Source: a virus. Taken from it: DNA of 20,362 bases. Where the stretch lies: IMG/VR virus record IMGVR_UViG_3300042361_001087, positions 1 through 20,362 of that record; one strand, given 5' to 3'. Under the pieces are notes generated by a model. It ran no database searches, was not told where the DNA came from, and saw nothing but the letters and a program-made list of their open reading frames with translations. A program made the translations under genes and the position numbers. Below are positions 1 to 6,595 of this stretch, piece by piece (within the stretch, counting starts at the first letter, position 1; every line of letters starts with the position of its first letter).

Positions 1-280
1 CTTGCACACCAGTTGCACCGGTCGGACCAACCGCACCCGTCGCACCGTTCGCGCCAGTCGCACCCTGAGGTCCGGTAGGGCCAGTCGGACCGGTCGGACC
101 ATGCGGACCAATCTGACCCTGCGGACCCGTCGCACCCTGCGCCCCCACAGCCCCCTGAGGGCCGGTCGCGCCCACACCACCAGTCGCACCAGTCGCACCA
201 GTGTTCCCCGTAGGGCCAGCAGCACCAGTCGCACCCTGCGGGCCAGTCGCACCCGGAAGACCTTCAGGACCCTGAAGTCC
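1..280. repeat. Gly-X-Y coding repeat region
   Basis: This stretch consists of imperfect 9-base units encoding Gly-X-Y triplets on the minus strand, with many near-identical GGTGCGACT-type units. It is protein-driven repetition rather than a mobile or regulatory repeat. Its sequence similarity makes copy-number slippage and assembly errors likely. Confidence 0.8.
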
Positions 281-412
281 CAAAGTCGTAATGTAAACCT
301 CAGTCGGTTCGGACTCGTTTACCTCAACAACGTTACGAATTTCTTCCACGTTGACATCGTTGGGGGCGGTAACAAGAACTTCTACGAGGTTTGGTTGTTC
401 CTCATGGCTCAT
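1..412 (-). CDS. Collagen-like fibre protein, N-terminal part (runs off the left edge)
   Basis: The ATG at 410-412 has GAGGTGA six bases upstream. The first 44 residues are acidic ([20 protein letters not shown]). From residue 45 an unbroken Gly-X-Y series continues to the window edge: at least 31 triplets rich in GAT, GPQ and GPT. Such regions form collagen-like triple helices in phage tail fibres and appendages, giving a rigid trimeric shaft. Proline is often in the X position and Thr or Gln in Y, the usual bacteriophage pattern. The C-terminal head domain, which would identify the receptor-binding part, lies beyond the left edge. The plus-strand reading of this region is an arginine/threonine-rich shadow. 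Confidence 0.85.
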   Translation of the reverse strand, partial: MSHEEQPNLVEVLVTAPNDVNVEEIRNVVEVNESEPTEVYITTLGLQGPEGLPGATGPQGATGAAGPTGNTGATGATGGVGATGPQGAVGAQGATGPQGQIGPHGPTGPTGPTGPQGATGANGATGAVGPTGATGVQ

Positions 413-773
413 CGCGCGTCACCTCGGGTTCGAGCACGAACCGTCCCTTGATGACCCTGTAAACTTTGCCAGCATTGTTATAGATCTCAAGGTCGTAAAC
501 GCCGTCACGGTCGATGGTGGCCGTCACCTCGGCTTCGATCTCCATGTCAATAGTGCCGGCGGCGCCCCCGAGGGCGAGACGCCCATTTTCTGTCGTAAGT
601 TCTACAAGCACGGTTGCGGAGTCGGTTTCTGGGCGCACCTGCATCCGAGCGCTGTATCCAGTAAGATTTACTGGAGTGGCTGAGGCCCCTGAGATGGATG
701 GGTTGTATACCGTTAGTGTGCGTTCGAATGTCGCACCTTGGTCGCACGTAATTCTGTAAATTCCTGCAATCAT
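402..773 (-). CDS. Beta-rich tail-associated protein of unknown function
   Basis: This 123-residue protein begins [20 protein letters not shown], followed by [16 protein letters not shown] at about 54-69. This arrangement recurs in many phages next to fibre or collagen-like genes and behaves like a small beta-sandwich domain with a C-terminal strand pair ([20 protein letters not shown]). It is probably a virion attachment or fibre-associated protein, but no function is established from sequence alone. The start is the ATG at 771-773, with GAGG seven bases upstream. A stronger AGGAGG lies 12 bases away. Its stop overlaps the collagen-like gene by 11 bases. Confidence 0.78.
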   Translation of the reverse strand: MIAGIYRITCDQGATFERTLTVYNPSISGASATPVNLTGYSARMQVRPETDSATVLVELTTENGRLALGGAAGTIDMEIEAEVTATIDRDGVYDLEIYNNAGKVYRVIKGRFVLEPEVTRDEP

Positions 774-848
774 TGGCGCGCCTCACCTCCTAGTCCACTA
801 CCTATTCTAGGAGACAAGCCCATTGCCGAAGGGCAGTTCCAATGCCAA
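774..848 (-). promoter_or_regulatory. Leader with hairpin covering a ribosome site
   Basis: In the 75-base gap before the next gene, CTCCTAG (minus, 807-813) can pair perfectly with CTAGGAG (787-793) across a 13-base loop, with a further U-G pair. The downstream arm contains most of the AGGAGG site. A second GAGG at 781-784, seven bases before the ATG, is outside the stem. Folding could lower translation of the gene starting at 773. A separate four-base stem with a CTTC loop lies around 822-834. Confidence 0.45.
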
Positions 849-1067
849 TTAGAAGTCGCGAGGCCCCAAAAAAGACGCTGTATTCTTATCGCTTCCAACT
901 TTGCTCGAGACCCACGCCAATAGGGCGGCCACGACGGCAATCCCCGGAACCGTAATCTCGACCGGCACCTCATAGCGGATCGCAAGCCACGTGAGAACGC
1001 CAACGACTAGGCCCTTTACGGCCTGATCAAGGGTTTGCTCTTTCGGGGTGGTGGCAACTGGTTCCAC
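849..1067 (-). CDS. Two-helix membrane protein, holin-like
   Basis: This 72-residue protein starts at the GTG at 1065-1067, with AGGAG six bases upstream. Two hydrophobic segments, about residues 17-30 (VKGLVVGVLTWLAI) and 37-54 (EITVPGIAVVAALLAWVS), are separated by a short polar turn. A charged C-terminal tail follows. This size and topology are typical of class II phage holins, which form lesions in the cell membrane and release the lysin. A holin would normally sit next to an endolysin, and none is visible here, so an alternative small membrane role remains open. It is nine bases downstream of the preceding gene's stop. Confidence 0.65.
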   Translation of the reverse strand: MEPVATTPKEQTLDQAVKGLVVGVLTWLAIRYEVPVEITVPGIAVVAALLAWVSSKVGSDKNTASFLGPRDF

Positions 1068-1076
1068 GGCTGACTC

Positions 1077-1298
1077 CTAATCAACGTCCTCGCCATTTAT
1101 TGTGGCTTGCAATAAGTCCTGTGCAGATAGTAACATGCCAAGTCCAAGCCACGGGGTTATCGAGTCTGAATGCGCCACCGTCAACTCTGACCCATCTTCA
1201 GTTAGAACTTCACATACCAGCACAAAGTTGGCAATGACCCGATCAGGCATAGCGCCTCGAATGAGGTCGGCAAATGCTTCCCGATCGTCATCACTCAC
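1077..1298 (-). CDS. Small soluble protein of unknown function
   Basis: This 73-residue protein starts at the GTG at 1296-1298, eight bases after GGAGGG and overlapping the previous stop by eight bases. Longer open sequence upstream is Trp/Arg-rich shadow. It is alpha/beta and acidic, with MPDRVIANFVLVCEVLTEDG at about 16-35 and a hydrophobic helix PWLGLGMLLSAQDLLQATI at 49-67. The composition does not suggest a membrane span. It lies between membrane-protein genes and is probably co-transcribed with them. I do not recognise a functional family. Confidence 0.68.
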   Translation of the reverse strand: MSDDDREAFADLIRGAMPDRVIANFVLVCEVLTEDGSELTVAHSDSITPWLGLGMLLSAQDLLQATINGEDVD

Positions 1299-1635
1299 CT
1301 TGGTTTCCCTCCAGCGCCACCAATCGTCGCTGCAAGTCCAACACAAGTGACTCCATCTCGTCGTTGCGACGCTCGCACTCTTCCTGCTCGAGCCGAAGCG
1401 CGTCAATAACCTCATTTAGCCGATTCACTTCGGTTCGAAGGTCATCAACCATGTCTTTGTACCCGTCAAGCAATGTCGCGGTCGCCTCATCTACTCGTTT
1501 CGCACGATTTAATTCGTGGTCGTCGACGTGGTGGATCACTTGGTTTCGTTGAGCGTGTCGGGATGCGAGCCACGACAAGACTCCCGTGATGACGGTGGCT
1601 CCTGCCACGAACAACCCTTGCCAAACGCCGCTCAC
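1291..1635 (-). CDS. Membrane-anchored coiled-coil protein
   Basis: I place the start at the GTG at 1633-1635, which overlaps the upstream stop (GTGA) and has a GAGG 11 bases before it. The longer open frame upstream is arginine- and cysteine-rich and is a shadow of the previous gene. The 114-residue product has one N-terminal membrane helix (LFVAGATVITGVLSWLA, residues 8-24). A basic patch follows, then a long coiled coil from about 40 to 107 (heptads in MVDDLRTEVNRLNEVIDALR). Such an anchored coiled coil could act as an i-spanin-like or lysis regulator protein. Spanins also have an outer-membrane partner, and none is seen; in a Gram-positive host the role would differ. Confidence 0.7.
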   Translation of the reverse strand: MSGVWQGLFVAGATVITGVLSWLASRHAQRNQVIHHVDDHELNRAKRVDEATATLLDGYKDMVDDLRTEVNRLNEVIDALRLEQEECERRNDEMESLVLDLQRRLVALEGNQGE

Positions 1636-1976
1636 GGTTGCCGACACCTCAGCGAAACGAAGGCCGAACCGTCGAGAGCAGCGAGAAGAACAGCGAGAAG
1701 GACGGCGACAAGCCCTTTGCCATCGACAAGGAGCCCTGCGGCCACACCGCCCCATAGGGTGCCGGCTGCGAGAAAGCCGAACGGGAGGGTGGCGGGTCGC
1801 CAGCGAATGCCAACAAGAGTTAAACCGATGCCGACAATAGCCATAAAAATAAACGGCTTCATGTTCATTTCTGAAACTACGGCCGCAGCGACGGCAAAAG
1901 CGGTGAGACGGATGACAAGAAAAACGCCGTCAAGCCGCAACCCGTAGTTCGTCACGCCAAAAAACGTCACACGCAT
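1632..1976 (-). CDS. Multi-pass membrane protein, possible holin or lysis accessory
   Basis: This is a 114-residue very hydrophobic protein with about four membrane segments, near residues 17-35, 40-57, 65-84 and 87-103. There is no signal cleavage site and no enzyme motif. Its place between the tail fibre and other small membrane genes suggests a holin-type or superinfection-related role, but that is inference. The ATG at 1974-1976 has no ribosome site and sits directly against a predicted -10 box. A shorter start at Met37 (near 1868), which would keep three membrane segments, is therefore possible, though its own ribosome site is also weak. It ends in a GTGA overlap with the next gene, so translation of the two is likely coupled. 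Confidence 0.65.
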   Translation of the reverse strand: MRVTFFGVTNYGLRLDGVFLVIRLTAFAVAAAVVSEMNMKPFIFMAIVGIGLTLVGIRWRPATLPFGFLAAGTLWGGVAAGLLVDGKGLVAVLLAVLLAALDGSAFVSLRCRQP

Positions 1977-2004
1977 ATAATAACTAATTACTTATACCTG
2001 TCAG
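1977..2004 (-). promoter_or_regulatory. Candidate sigma-70-type promoter downstream of the fibre gene
   Basis: On the minus strand CTGACA (1999-2004) and TATTAT (1977-1982) each match consensus -35 and -10 boxes at five of six positions and are separated by 16 bases. They lie in the 39-base gap between the fibre gene and the left-end cluster, which is markedly A+T-rich in an otherwise G+C-rich window. The -10 box abuts the annotated ATG of the next gene, so the transcript would begin inside that reading frame and the true start may be downstream. Confidence 0.55.
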
Positions 2005-2015
2005 TGGTAAAAGAT

Positions 2016-3233
2016 TTAAAGTTTAATGATGTACCGCATCGCGACAAAGGCGGGAAGATTGGTGAAAGATGTTCCGCTGCCAGTGGAAGCGGTGTTGCCA
2101 GTCAAAGAATGGGTGTGTTCACTGGTCGGACCGTTAAGGGCGTTCCCCAGCAAATCGTGGGAATGGCCACCGTCCGCTTCAAAATCGTTCGCTGTAAGTT
2201 GCTGGGCAACGTTCACGATTCCGGAAGCCGACAAGAAGCCGCCAGTGTTCGTACCCGCCAAAGAACCCAACACAACATTGGTTCGTGAAAGCAATTGCGG
2301 TCCATAAAGAAGATTGTGACCGTGATTTGGTTCTGAATCGGTAGTACCGGAAAGGACGTGCCCATGCGATCCGGACTGAGTTGTGTTTCCGGTACTCAAA
2401 CTATGAGTGTGAGCGGGCAAATTGGCTTCCGTCAAAGTGTTTGAATCCTGCCCACCCGTCGATCCCGGCGTGCCGCCACGAAGGAAGTAGTTCACGAGGT
2501 TCGGCACCCGGAACGTTCCCGCACCCGCACTCCCGTACGTGGTGCCGATCACGGCGAACAGGGCGGCGTACTCGCTCGCAGTCGTGCTGTACGCCGTACC
2601 GTCACACAGCGCCCAGCCGGTCGGCGTGGAGGAACCAGCGAACGGCATCACCATGCCCGTCGCCAACTGCTGCTCGGTGGCGATCTTGGCCTTGGTCACC
2701 GCGAGACTCGCGATCTTCTCGGACGTCACTGCGCTAGTGCCCAACTTGTCGGCCGTCACCGCCCCACTAGCAATAGTGGCAGTCGTCACAGCATTGTTGC
2801 CGATGTCGTGCGTATGGTCCGAACGGGCGAAGGTCGTCGCCGACCCCGTCGCCGCAGCAGTCGAGATGCTCGGCGGAGCCGCTCCCCAGTCCGGCAACGC
2901 GTGCGTATGATCGGATCGGGCGAACGTCGTCGCCACGCCGGCGGCATTGCTGCCGCCTACCGTCAGGTTCGTCGGGGTGCCCGACTGAGTGACGGTAACC
3001 CACTCCGTGGACCCACTCTCTCGGAAGTACAACACGTTCGTGGCGGTGTCCAAGAAGAACGACCGGGCGTACTGGTTTTCTGGTTCGGTCTCGGGGAGCG
3101 AGGTGCCGGTGAAGAACTGGGCGACCCGCTGCTCCAACGATTCGTGTGACGTCGTCATCTGGGCGCGAGTGAACTCGTCGCTGGGGGACGACCACGTGTA
3201 AACCCCAAGACGGGTCGTTTGTGATGCAGTCAT
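2016..3233 (-). CDS. Tail fibre with phage tail collar domain
   Basis: This 405-residue protein starts at the ATG at 3231-3233, with GGAGG seven bases upstream. After a ~90-residue N-terminal part it has two near-identical segments ATTFARSDHTH (about 101-111 and 132-142). A threonine- and lysine-rich shaft follows with three decamer-like repeats (ASGAVTADKL, GTSAVTSEKI, ASLAVTKAKI). The collar domain begins at about 190: GMVMPFAGSSTPTGWALCDG, then YGSAGAGTFRVPNL. The C-terminal part carries several HxH motifs and ends LPAFVAMRYIIKL, the standard ending of this family. Fibres of this kind form trimers and bind host surface receptors. Its neighbours are the baseplate genes upstream and a promoter-like site downstream. 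Confidence 0.88.
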   Translation of the reverse strand: MTASQTTRLGVYTWSSPSDEFTRAQMTTSHESLEQRVAQFFTGTSLPETEPENQYARSFFLDTATNVLYFRESGSTEWVTVTQSGTPTNLTVGGSNAAGVATTFARSDHTHALPDWGAAPPSISTAAATGSATTFARSDHTHDIGNNAVTTATIASGAVTADKLGTSAVTSEKIASLAVTKAKIATEQQLATGMVMPFAGSSTPTGWALCDGTAYSTTASEYAALFAVIGTTYGSAGAGTFRVPNLVNYFLRGGTPGSTGGQDSNTLTEANLPAHTHSLSTGNTTQSGSHGHVLSGTTDSEPNHGHNLLYGPQLLSRTNVVLGSLAGTNTGGFLSASGIVNVAQQLTANDFEADGGHSHDLLGNALNGPTSEHTHSLTGNTASTGSGTSFTNLPAFVAMRYIIKL

Positions 3234-3273
3234 CGGGCAACCTCCACAGTCATTTTACTTTACGAACCGGTCG

Positions 3274-4569
3274 TCACGGAGCGGGGACCATGTCCACGAC
3301 AACCTCGTACCCGGCGGGCACCGAAGGGGCGAGCAACTCTTCAACGGTGTCCTGCGCCCCACCGACAACGTCCACCTCGTTCACCGTTACCCGGATTTTC
3401 CACGGGTCGCCGTCAGCGTGCCGCTCGAGGGTGAACCCGGCGCCGGCTTCCAACGCCCGCTCCACGATCGCCGACAAACTTTCCGTCGTGCCGGCCCGCA
3501 TCCCGTACGCCGCCGTCACGACCTGCCACCGAATGAAGTCAAGAAACGAGGTCGGGTTAGCGGCGGCGTTGTCGACGTCGAACTCCTCGATCTCGTCCCA
3601 CGACATCGTCGAGCCGACGTCCGGGCCATCCACCGCCGTCTCCCACTCTTCCCACGACGGAGAACCGTCGTCGTCGCCGTTCGGGGGGGCGTCCGCCGCG
3701 ATCATGAGCGCTTCCCACGACGTCAACCCGGTTCGGGGATCGATGAGGTCCACGCCGACGAGTTGCGCCAACCAGTACAACGCGACGAGGTCAGCAACTT
3801 CGGGTTGCGCCAACGTGGAGGCTTTCTCCAACCCCCGGGTGACTTCCGGGGGAATGTACCGGTAGTCGGTCCACTTGCTGTTGACGTCGTGCACCCCCGA
3901 CAGGAGAACGTCAATGAATCTAAACAGCGAGTAGTCGGGGTCCGTAGACTCGCCATCAGCGTCACGGATGTACTCAGGGAGACGCATGAACGCCTCAATG
4001 GCGCTCACATTGTCGACGACTGTGGCTGGCACGCAGATCGCCGGTTGGCCGACGTAGAGGTTGTTCGCCGGGTCGACACTGTCCCACGTCGCTGTGACGG
4101 TGATCGTCGCCGTGGCGGGATCGAACGGCAGGTCGTTGGCAGCGGTGACGTCACTCGTCACGCTGAGGAGCACCCACTCGTCGGCCCGGACCAGTGGCCC
4201 ATTCCCGACCGGGTCGAGGGTGACGAGGTCGTTGCCGTCCCCCGTCTCCGTCTCGTGGGTTGGATCGCTCGTGATCTGGAGGGTGATGTTCACGTTCGCC
4301 GTCTCGGTCACCCGGACGAGGCAGTGAAACCGCAACGGATTGCGACGCAAACTCGACGGCAGTGGCACGTCGTACAGCAAGGCAGACGCCGTCGTCTCAG
4401 CCTGCGCCCGCACCCCTAGAGCGCTGACCCCTAGCAGGTCATTGGCAACTCCGGTGGACCGCCACAGTTCGTTGCCGGCGACCGTTTCCCACGCACCGAC
4501 AGAACGAGTGAACGTGCGCGACTCAACGTCGAGCAAATTCACGATCGGTCCATAGGTCGTCGCCTCCAT
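3274..4569 (-). CDS. Baseplate gpI-like protein with N-terminal beta domain
   Basis: This 431-residue protein follows gpJ by two bases and so occupies the gpI slot. The C-terminal half (from about 195) looks like a tail protein I domain: LPEYIRDADG, SLFRFIDVLLSGVHDVNS, and LVALYWLAQLVGVDLIDP, all typical of gpI and Bacillus counterparts, ending in a strand DPWKIRVTVNEVDVVGG. The N-terminal 190 residues are not typical of gpI. They are beta-rich with FHCLVRVTETANVNITLQIT and ATITVTATWDSV, resembling a jelly-roll or carbohydrate-binding domain. I infer a fused domain that may mediate attachment at the baseplate rim. An acidic loop GDDDGSPSWEEWETAVDG lies at about 299-316. Confidence 0.72.
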   Translation of the reverse strand: MEATTYGPIVNLLDVESRTFTRSVGAWETVAGNELWRSTGVANDLLGVSALGVRAQAETTASALLYDVPLPSSLRRNPLRFHCLVRVTETANVNITLQITSDPTHETETGDGNDLVTLDPVGNGPLVRADEWVLLSVTSDVTAANDLPFDPATATITVTATWDSVDPANNLYVGQPAICVPATVVDNVSAIEAFMRLPEYIRDADGESTDPDYSLFRFIDVLLSGVHDVNSKWTDYRYIPPEVTRGLEKASTLAQPEVADLVALYWLAQLVGVDLIDPRTGLTSWEALMIAADAPPNGDDDGSPSWEEWETAVDGPDVGSTMSWDEIEEFDVDNAAANPTSFLDFIRWQVVTAAYGMRAGTTESLSAIVERALEAGAGFTLERHADGDPWKIRVTVNEVDVVGGAQDTVEELLAPSVPAGYEVVVDMVPAP

Positions 4570-4571
4570 GA

Positions 4572-6017
4572 CTAGGGCACCACAGTGATGTTCACGACCG
4601 CTGCGGGCAGGATGCCAAAGTACTTGAACTCTAACGCACTGCCCCCGCCGGTCACCTCGGTGATCGAACCGCCAGTCAGGTCGGTCAAGGTGACGTCAAC
4701 GACGCGCACGACCCCGGGGACCCGATCCAACAAGGCGATGATCTCGTTGCGGTAGATGGCCCCATCCCACGGCCAGAAATCGGGATCGACGTAGCCTTCC
4801 AGTGCGGCGGTGATGCCGTCCTGCACCTCCGACTGTGGCACCGCCGGCTGTTTCGTCACCTCGACGTCAATGCCGACGTCCACGACATGGGCGTGGTCGG
4901 TGCCGATAATCAGTCCGGCGACCGCCCGGTCCGTGAGGTCGGTTTGCAACGAGTCGAGGACGTTGACCGATAACGACGCTCCCCCAATGGCGCTGGCGTA
5001 CGTCGTGACGTACCCGTTTTGCCACTGGTACGCACCTTCTCCGACGTCGTAGTCGTCGTCTTGGAACCGGAACGACAGGGCGGCACCGGCGGAAGACGCC
5101 GAGGCCGAGTCACCGGACTGCAACCAGTAGATTTCACTGGCGTCGCCGTTCACGTCGACGACGGTGAACGTGCCGTTGAACGCCTCGTCAGCGCTCACGA
5201 TGCGGACCACGTCGTCCGCCTCAACGGTGGAACTGGCGCTGCCGCTCGTCGGGTTCGTGTCCAGCACGGCGGTGACGGACCCACCCGAACGAGTGAGTGA
5301 GACGAGCGGTCGGAACGCCTTCACCCGCGAGTACGTCTTCGCCCGGTACACGTTGGCGTAGTTCGTGAGGGCGTACCGGTCCATCTGGGCGGGCAACGTC
5401 AACGCTTCGGACAGTTGCCCGAACGCTGCTCGCGATCGGGCGATGAACTCGGCGTCCGTTTCGGGGTCGGCACCGGGATTCAGGTCAACGGCGAGTTCAA
5501 TGGCGTCCACCGATGAGACCGCCGACAGCATTTGTAGCGGTTCCCCCGCCGTCAGCGACGGGTACCGCTGGTTGGTAATGGCCGTGATCCCGACGAATCC
5601 CGTGGAGGCACCGACGCCGACGTTCAACGTTTCGGTCGTCTCAAACAGATAGAGGGACGTCTCACCGTTCACCGTCTCCGAGTAGCCGACACGCGCCCCC
5701 TTGGGGATGCTGTGCCCATTCGTGTCGATGAAGGTCACTTCAGCGGTCGCGCTCGCCGCTGCGCCCACGATCCGCTCGACCCCGTAGAGTTTCAGAAGGG
5801 CTTCCACGACGCCGCTCGGCATCCGGTTGATGGCGCCGAGCAGTTGGCCGGTCATGGACGCCGACGCTTGAAGGAGGGCGTCTTCAACGCTGCCCGGGAT
5901 GGGCGTCCACTCGGGGAGGGCGGTGGTGGCGTACTGGACGGCGGCGTCGTAGATCTCCTGCGGCTGGAGGTCGTAAACGGTGAAGTCCACGTAGTCGCTA
6001 AGGTCAGGCGTAGCCAT
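4572..6017 (-). CDS. Baseplate J-like wedge protein
   Basis: This 481-residue protein matches the baseplate J-like family (P2 gpJ, T4 gp6 core, XkdT). Near the N terminus it has IPGSVEDALLQASASMTGQL and a helical LLKLYGVERIVGAAA block. This is followed by the beta domain around VTFIDTNGHSIPKGARVGY (about 92-110), the conserved entry to the J core. Residues 180-220 include DPETDAEFIARSRAAFGQ, a well-conserved motif. An insertion between about 235 and 325 is rich in Ser, Ala and Asp (VTAVLDTNPTSG) and looks like an added beta domain. It ends with a C-terminal wedge domain having ILLDRVPGVVRVVDVTL-like strands. J forms the dimeric wedge that holds the baseplate ring together. The gpI-like gene follows two bases later. 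Confidence 0.85.
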   Translation of the reverse strand: MATPDLSDYVDFTVYDLQPQEIYDAAVQYATTALPEWTPIPGSVEDALLQASASMTGQLLGAINRMPSGVVEALLKLYGVERIVGAAASATAEVTFIDTNGHSIPKGARVGYSETVNGETSLYLFETTETLNVGVGASTGFVGITAITNQRYPSLTAGEPLQMLSAVSSVDAIELAVDLNPGADPETDAEFIARSRAAFGQLSEALTLPAQMDRYALTNYANVYRAKTYSRVKAFRPLVSLTRSGGSVTAVLDTNPTSGSASSTVEADDVVRIVSADEAFNGTFTVVDVNGDASEIYWLQSGDSASASSAGAALSFRFQDDDYDVGEGAYQWQNGYVTTYASAIGGASLSVNVLDSLQTDLTDRAVAGLIIGTDHAHVVDVGIDVEVTKQPAVPQSEVQDGITAALEGYVDPDFWPWDGAIYRNEIIALLDRVPGVVRVVDVTLTDLTGGSITEVTGGGSALEFKYFGILPAAVVNITVVP

Positions 6018-6324
6018 AGTTAGGGTCCTCTCTCAGAATGTCGAAGCGGACACTGATTTCGCTCCGTCCGCTGTCGCTAATGCGTTCTTGAATCTCGGTG
6101 ATCTTCACTTCAGGGAAGTAGACGGCGCAGGTGTAGTACATGCCGCCGGCGTCGAACTCGCTGAACTCGGGGTCTTCGGTGCCGAACAGGGGGAGGAGGG
6201 GGAGTTCGCCGTTGCGGGTGGAGGCAGCGGACGCGACTTTCTGGGCGACGTACGCGTCGCTCTGACTGTCAACAGTTACCGCACGCCCGCGGTTGAATCT
6301 GAATGGAAAGGCTAGGGCCTGCAC
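6004..6324 (-). CDS. Baseplate wedge protein, gp25-like
   Basis: This 106-residue protein has the gp25/XkdS-like pattern: an N-terminal FPFRFNRGR (7-15), a helix with SDAYVAQKVASAASTRNGELPLLPLFGT, and a C-terminal strand SGRSEISVRFDILRED. In T4 and related tails gp25 links the baseplate wedge to the first sheath ring. The start is the GTG at 6322-6324; no ATG is available in frame and the ribosome site is poor. The frame is closed by a TGA only 15 bases upstream, so the start is well bounded. It overlaps the gpJ-like gene by 14 bases, the usual gp25-gpJ order. Confidence 0.82.
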   Translation of the reverse strand: MQALAFPFRFNRGRAVTVDSQSDAYVAQKVASAASTRNGELPLLPLFGTEDPEFSEFDAGGMYYTCAVYFPEVKITEIQERISDSGRSEISVRFDILREDPNYGYA

Positions 6325-6373
6325 ACCACTATTCTTTCATGCTTGTGGGGGCTCGTACTGTAAGACGGCCCGT

Positions 6374-6595
6374 TCATTCCGACTGGAAAGCCAGCGCCGC
6401 CGCCCATCCCTCCGCCTCCCGCACCAGCGCCTCTGGAGTGACCCCCACGGCGTTCGCAGCATGCTCGATGGGGACGAGCCCGAGCACGACCTGCAAAGCG
6501 GCGTACGCCCCCACAGGGGGCAGGGGACGCCCGTACCGGTGCACAGCCACCGCCCGGTCGTACCGAGCACGAATCTCCTCAATGTCAAGCGTCAT
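6374..6595 (-). CDS. Small baseplate-cluster protein, possible HTH-like fold
   Basis: This 73-residue protein starts in an ATGA overlap with the gpV-like gene. It is alpha-helical: MTLDIEEIRARYDRAVAVHR, then a proline-rich turn, then a segment LVPIEHAANAVGVTPEALVREAEGW at about 40-64 that has the spacing of a helix-turn-helix. That could be a DNA-binding motif, but in a baseplate operon a structural or chaperone role is as likely. I do not recognise a named family. A 49-base gap separates its stop from the gp25-like gene. Confidence 0.68.
   Translation of the reverse strand: MTLDIEEIRARYDRAVAVHRYGRPLPPVGAYAALQVVLGLVPIEHAANAVGVTPEALVREAEGWAAALAFQSE

Noticed and set aside
3418-4419. A 333-codon plus-strand open frame opposite the gpI-like gene.
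   Set aside because: Composition is Arg/Val/Asp-biased with no recognisable domain, while the minus strand has clear baseplate protein sequence with good spacing.
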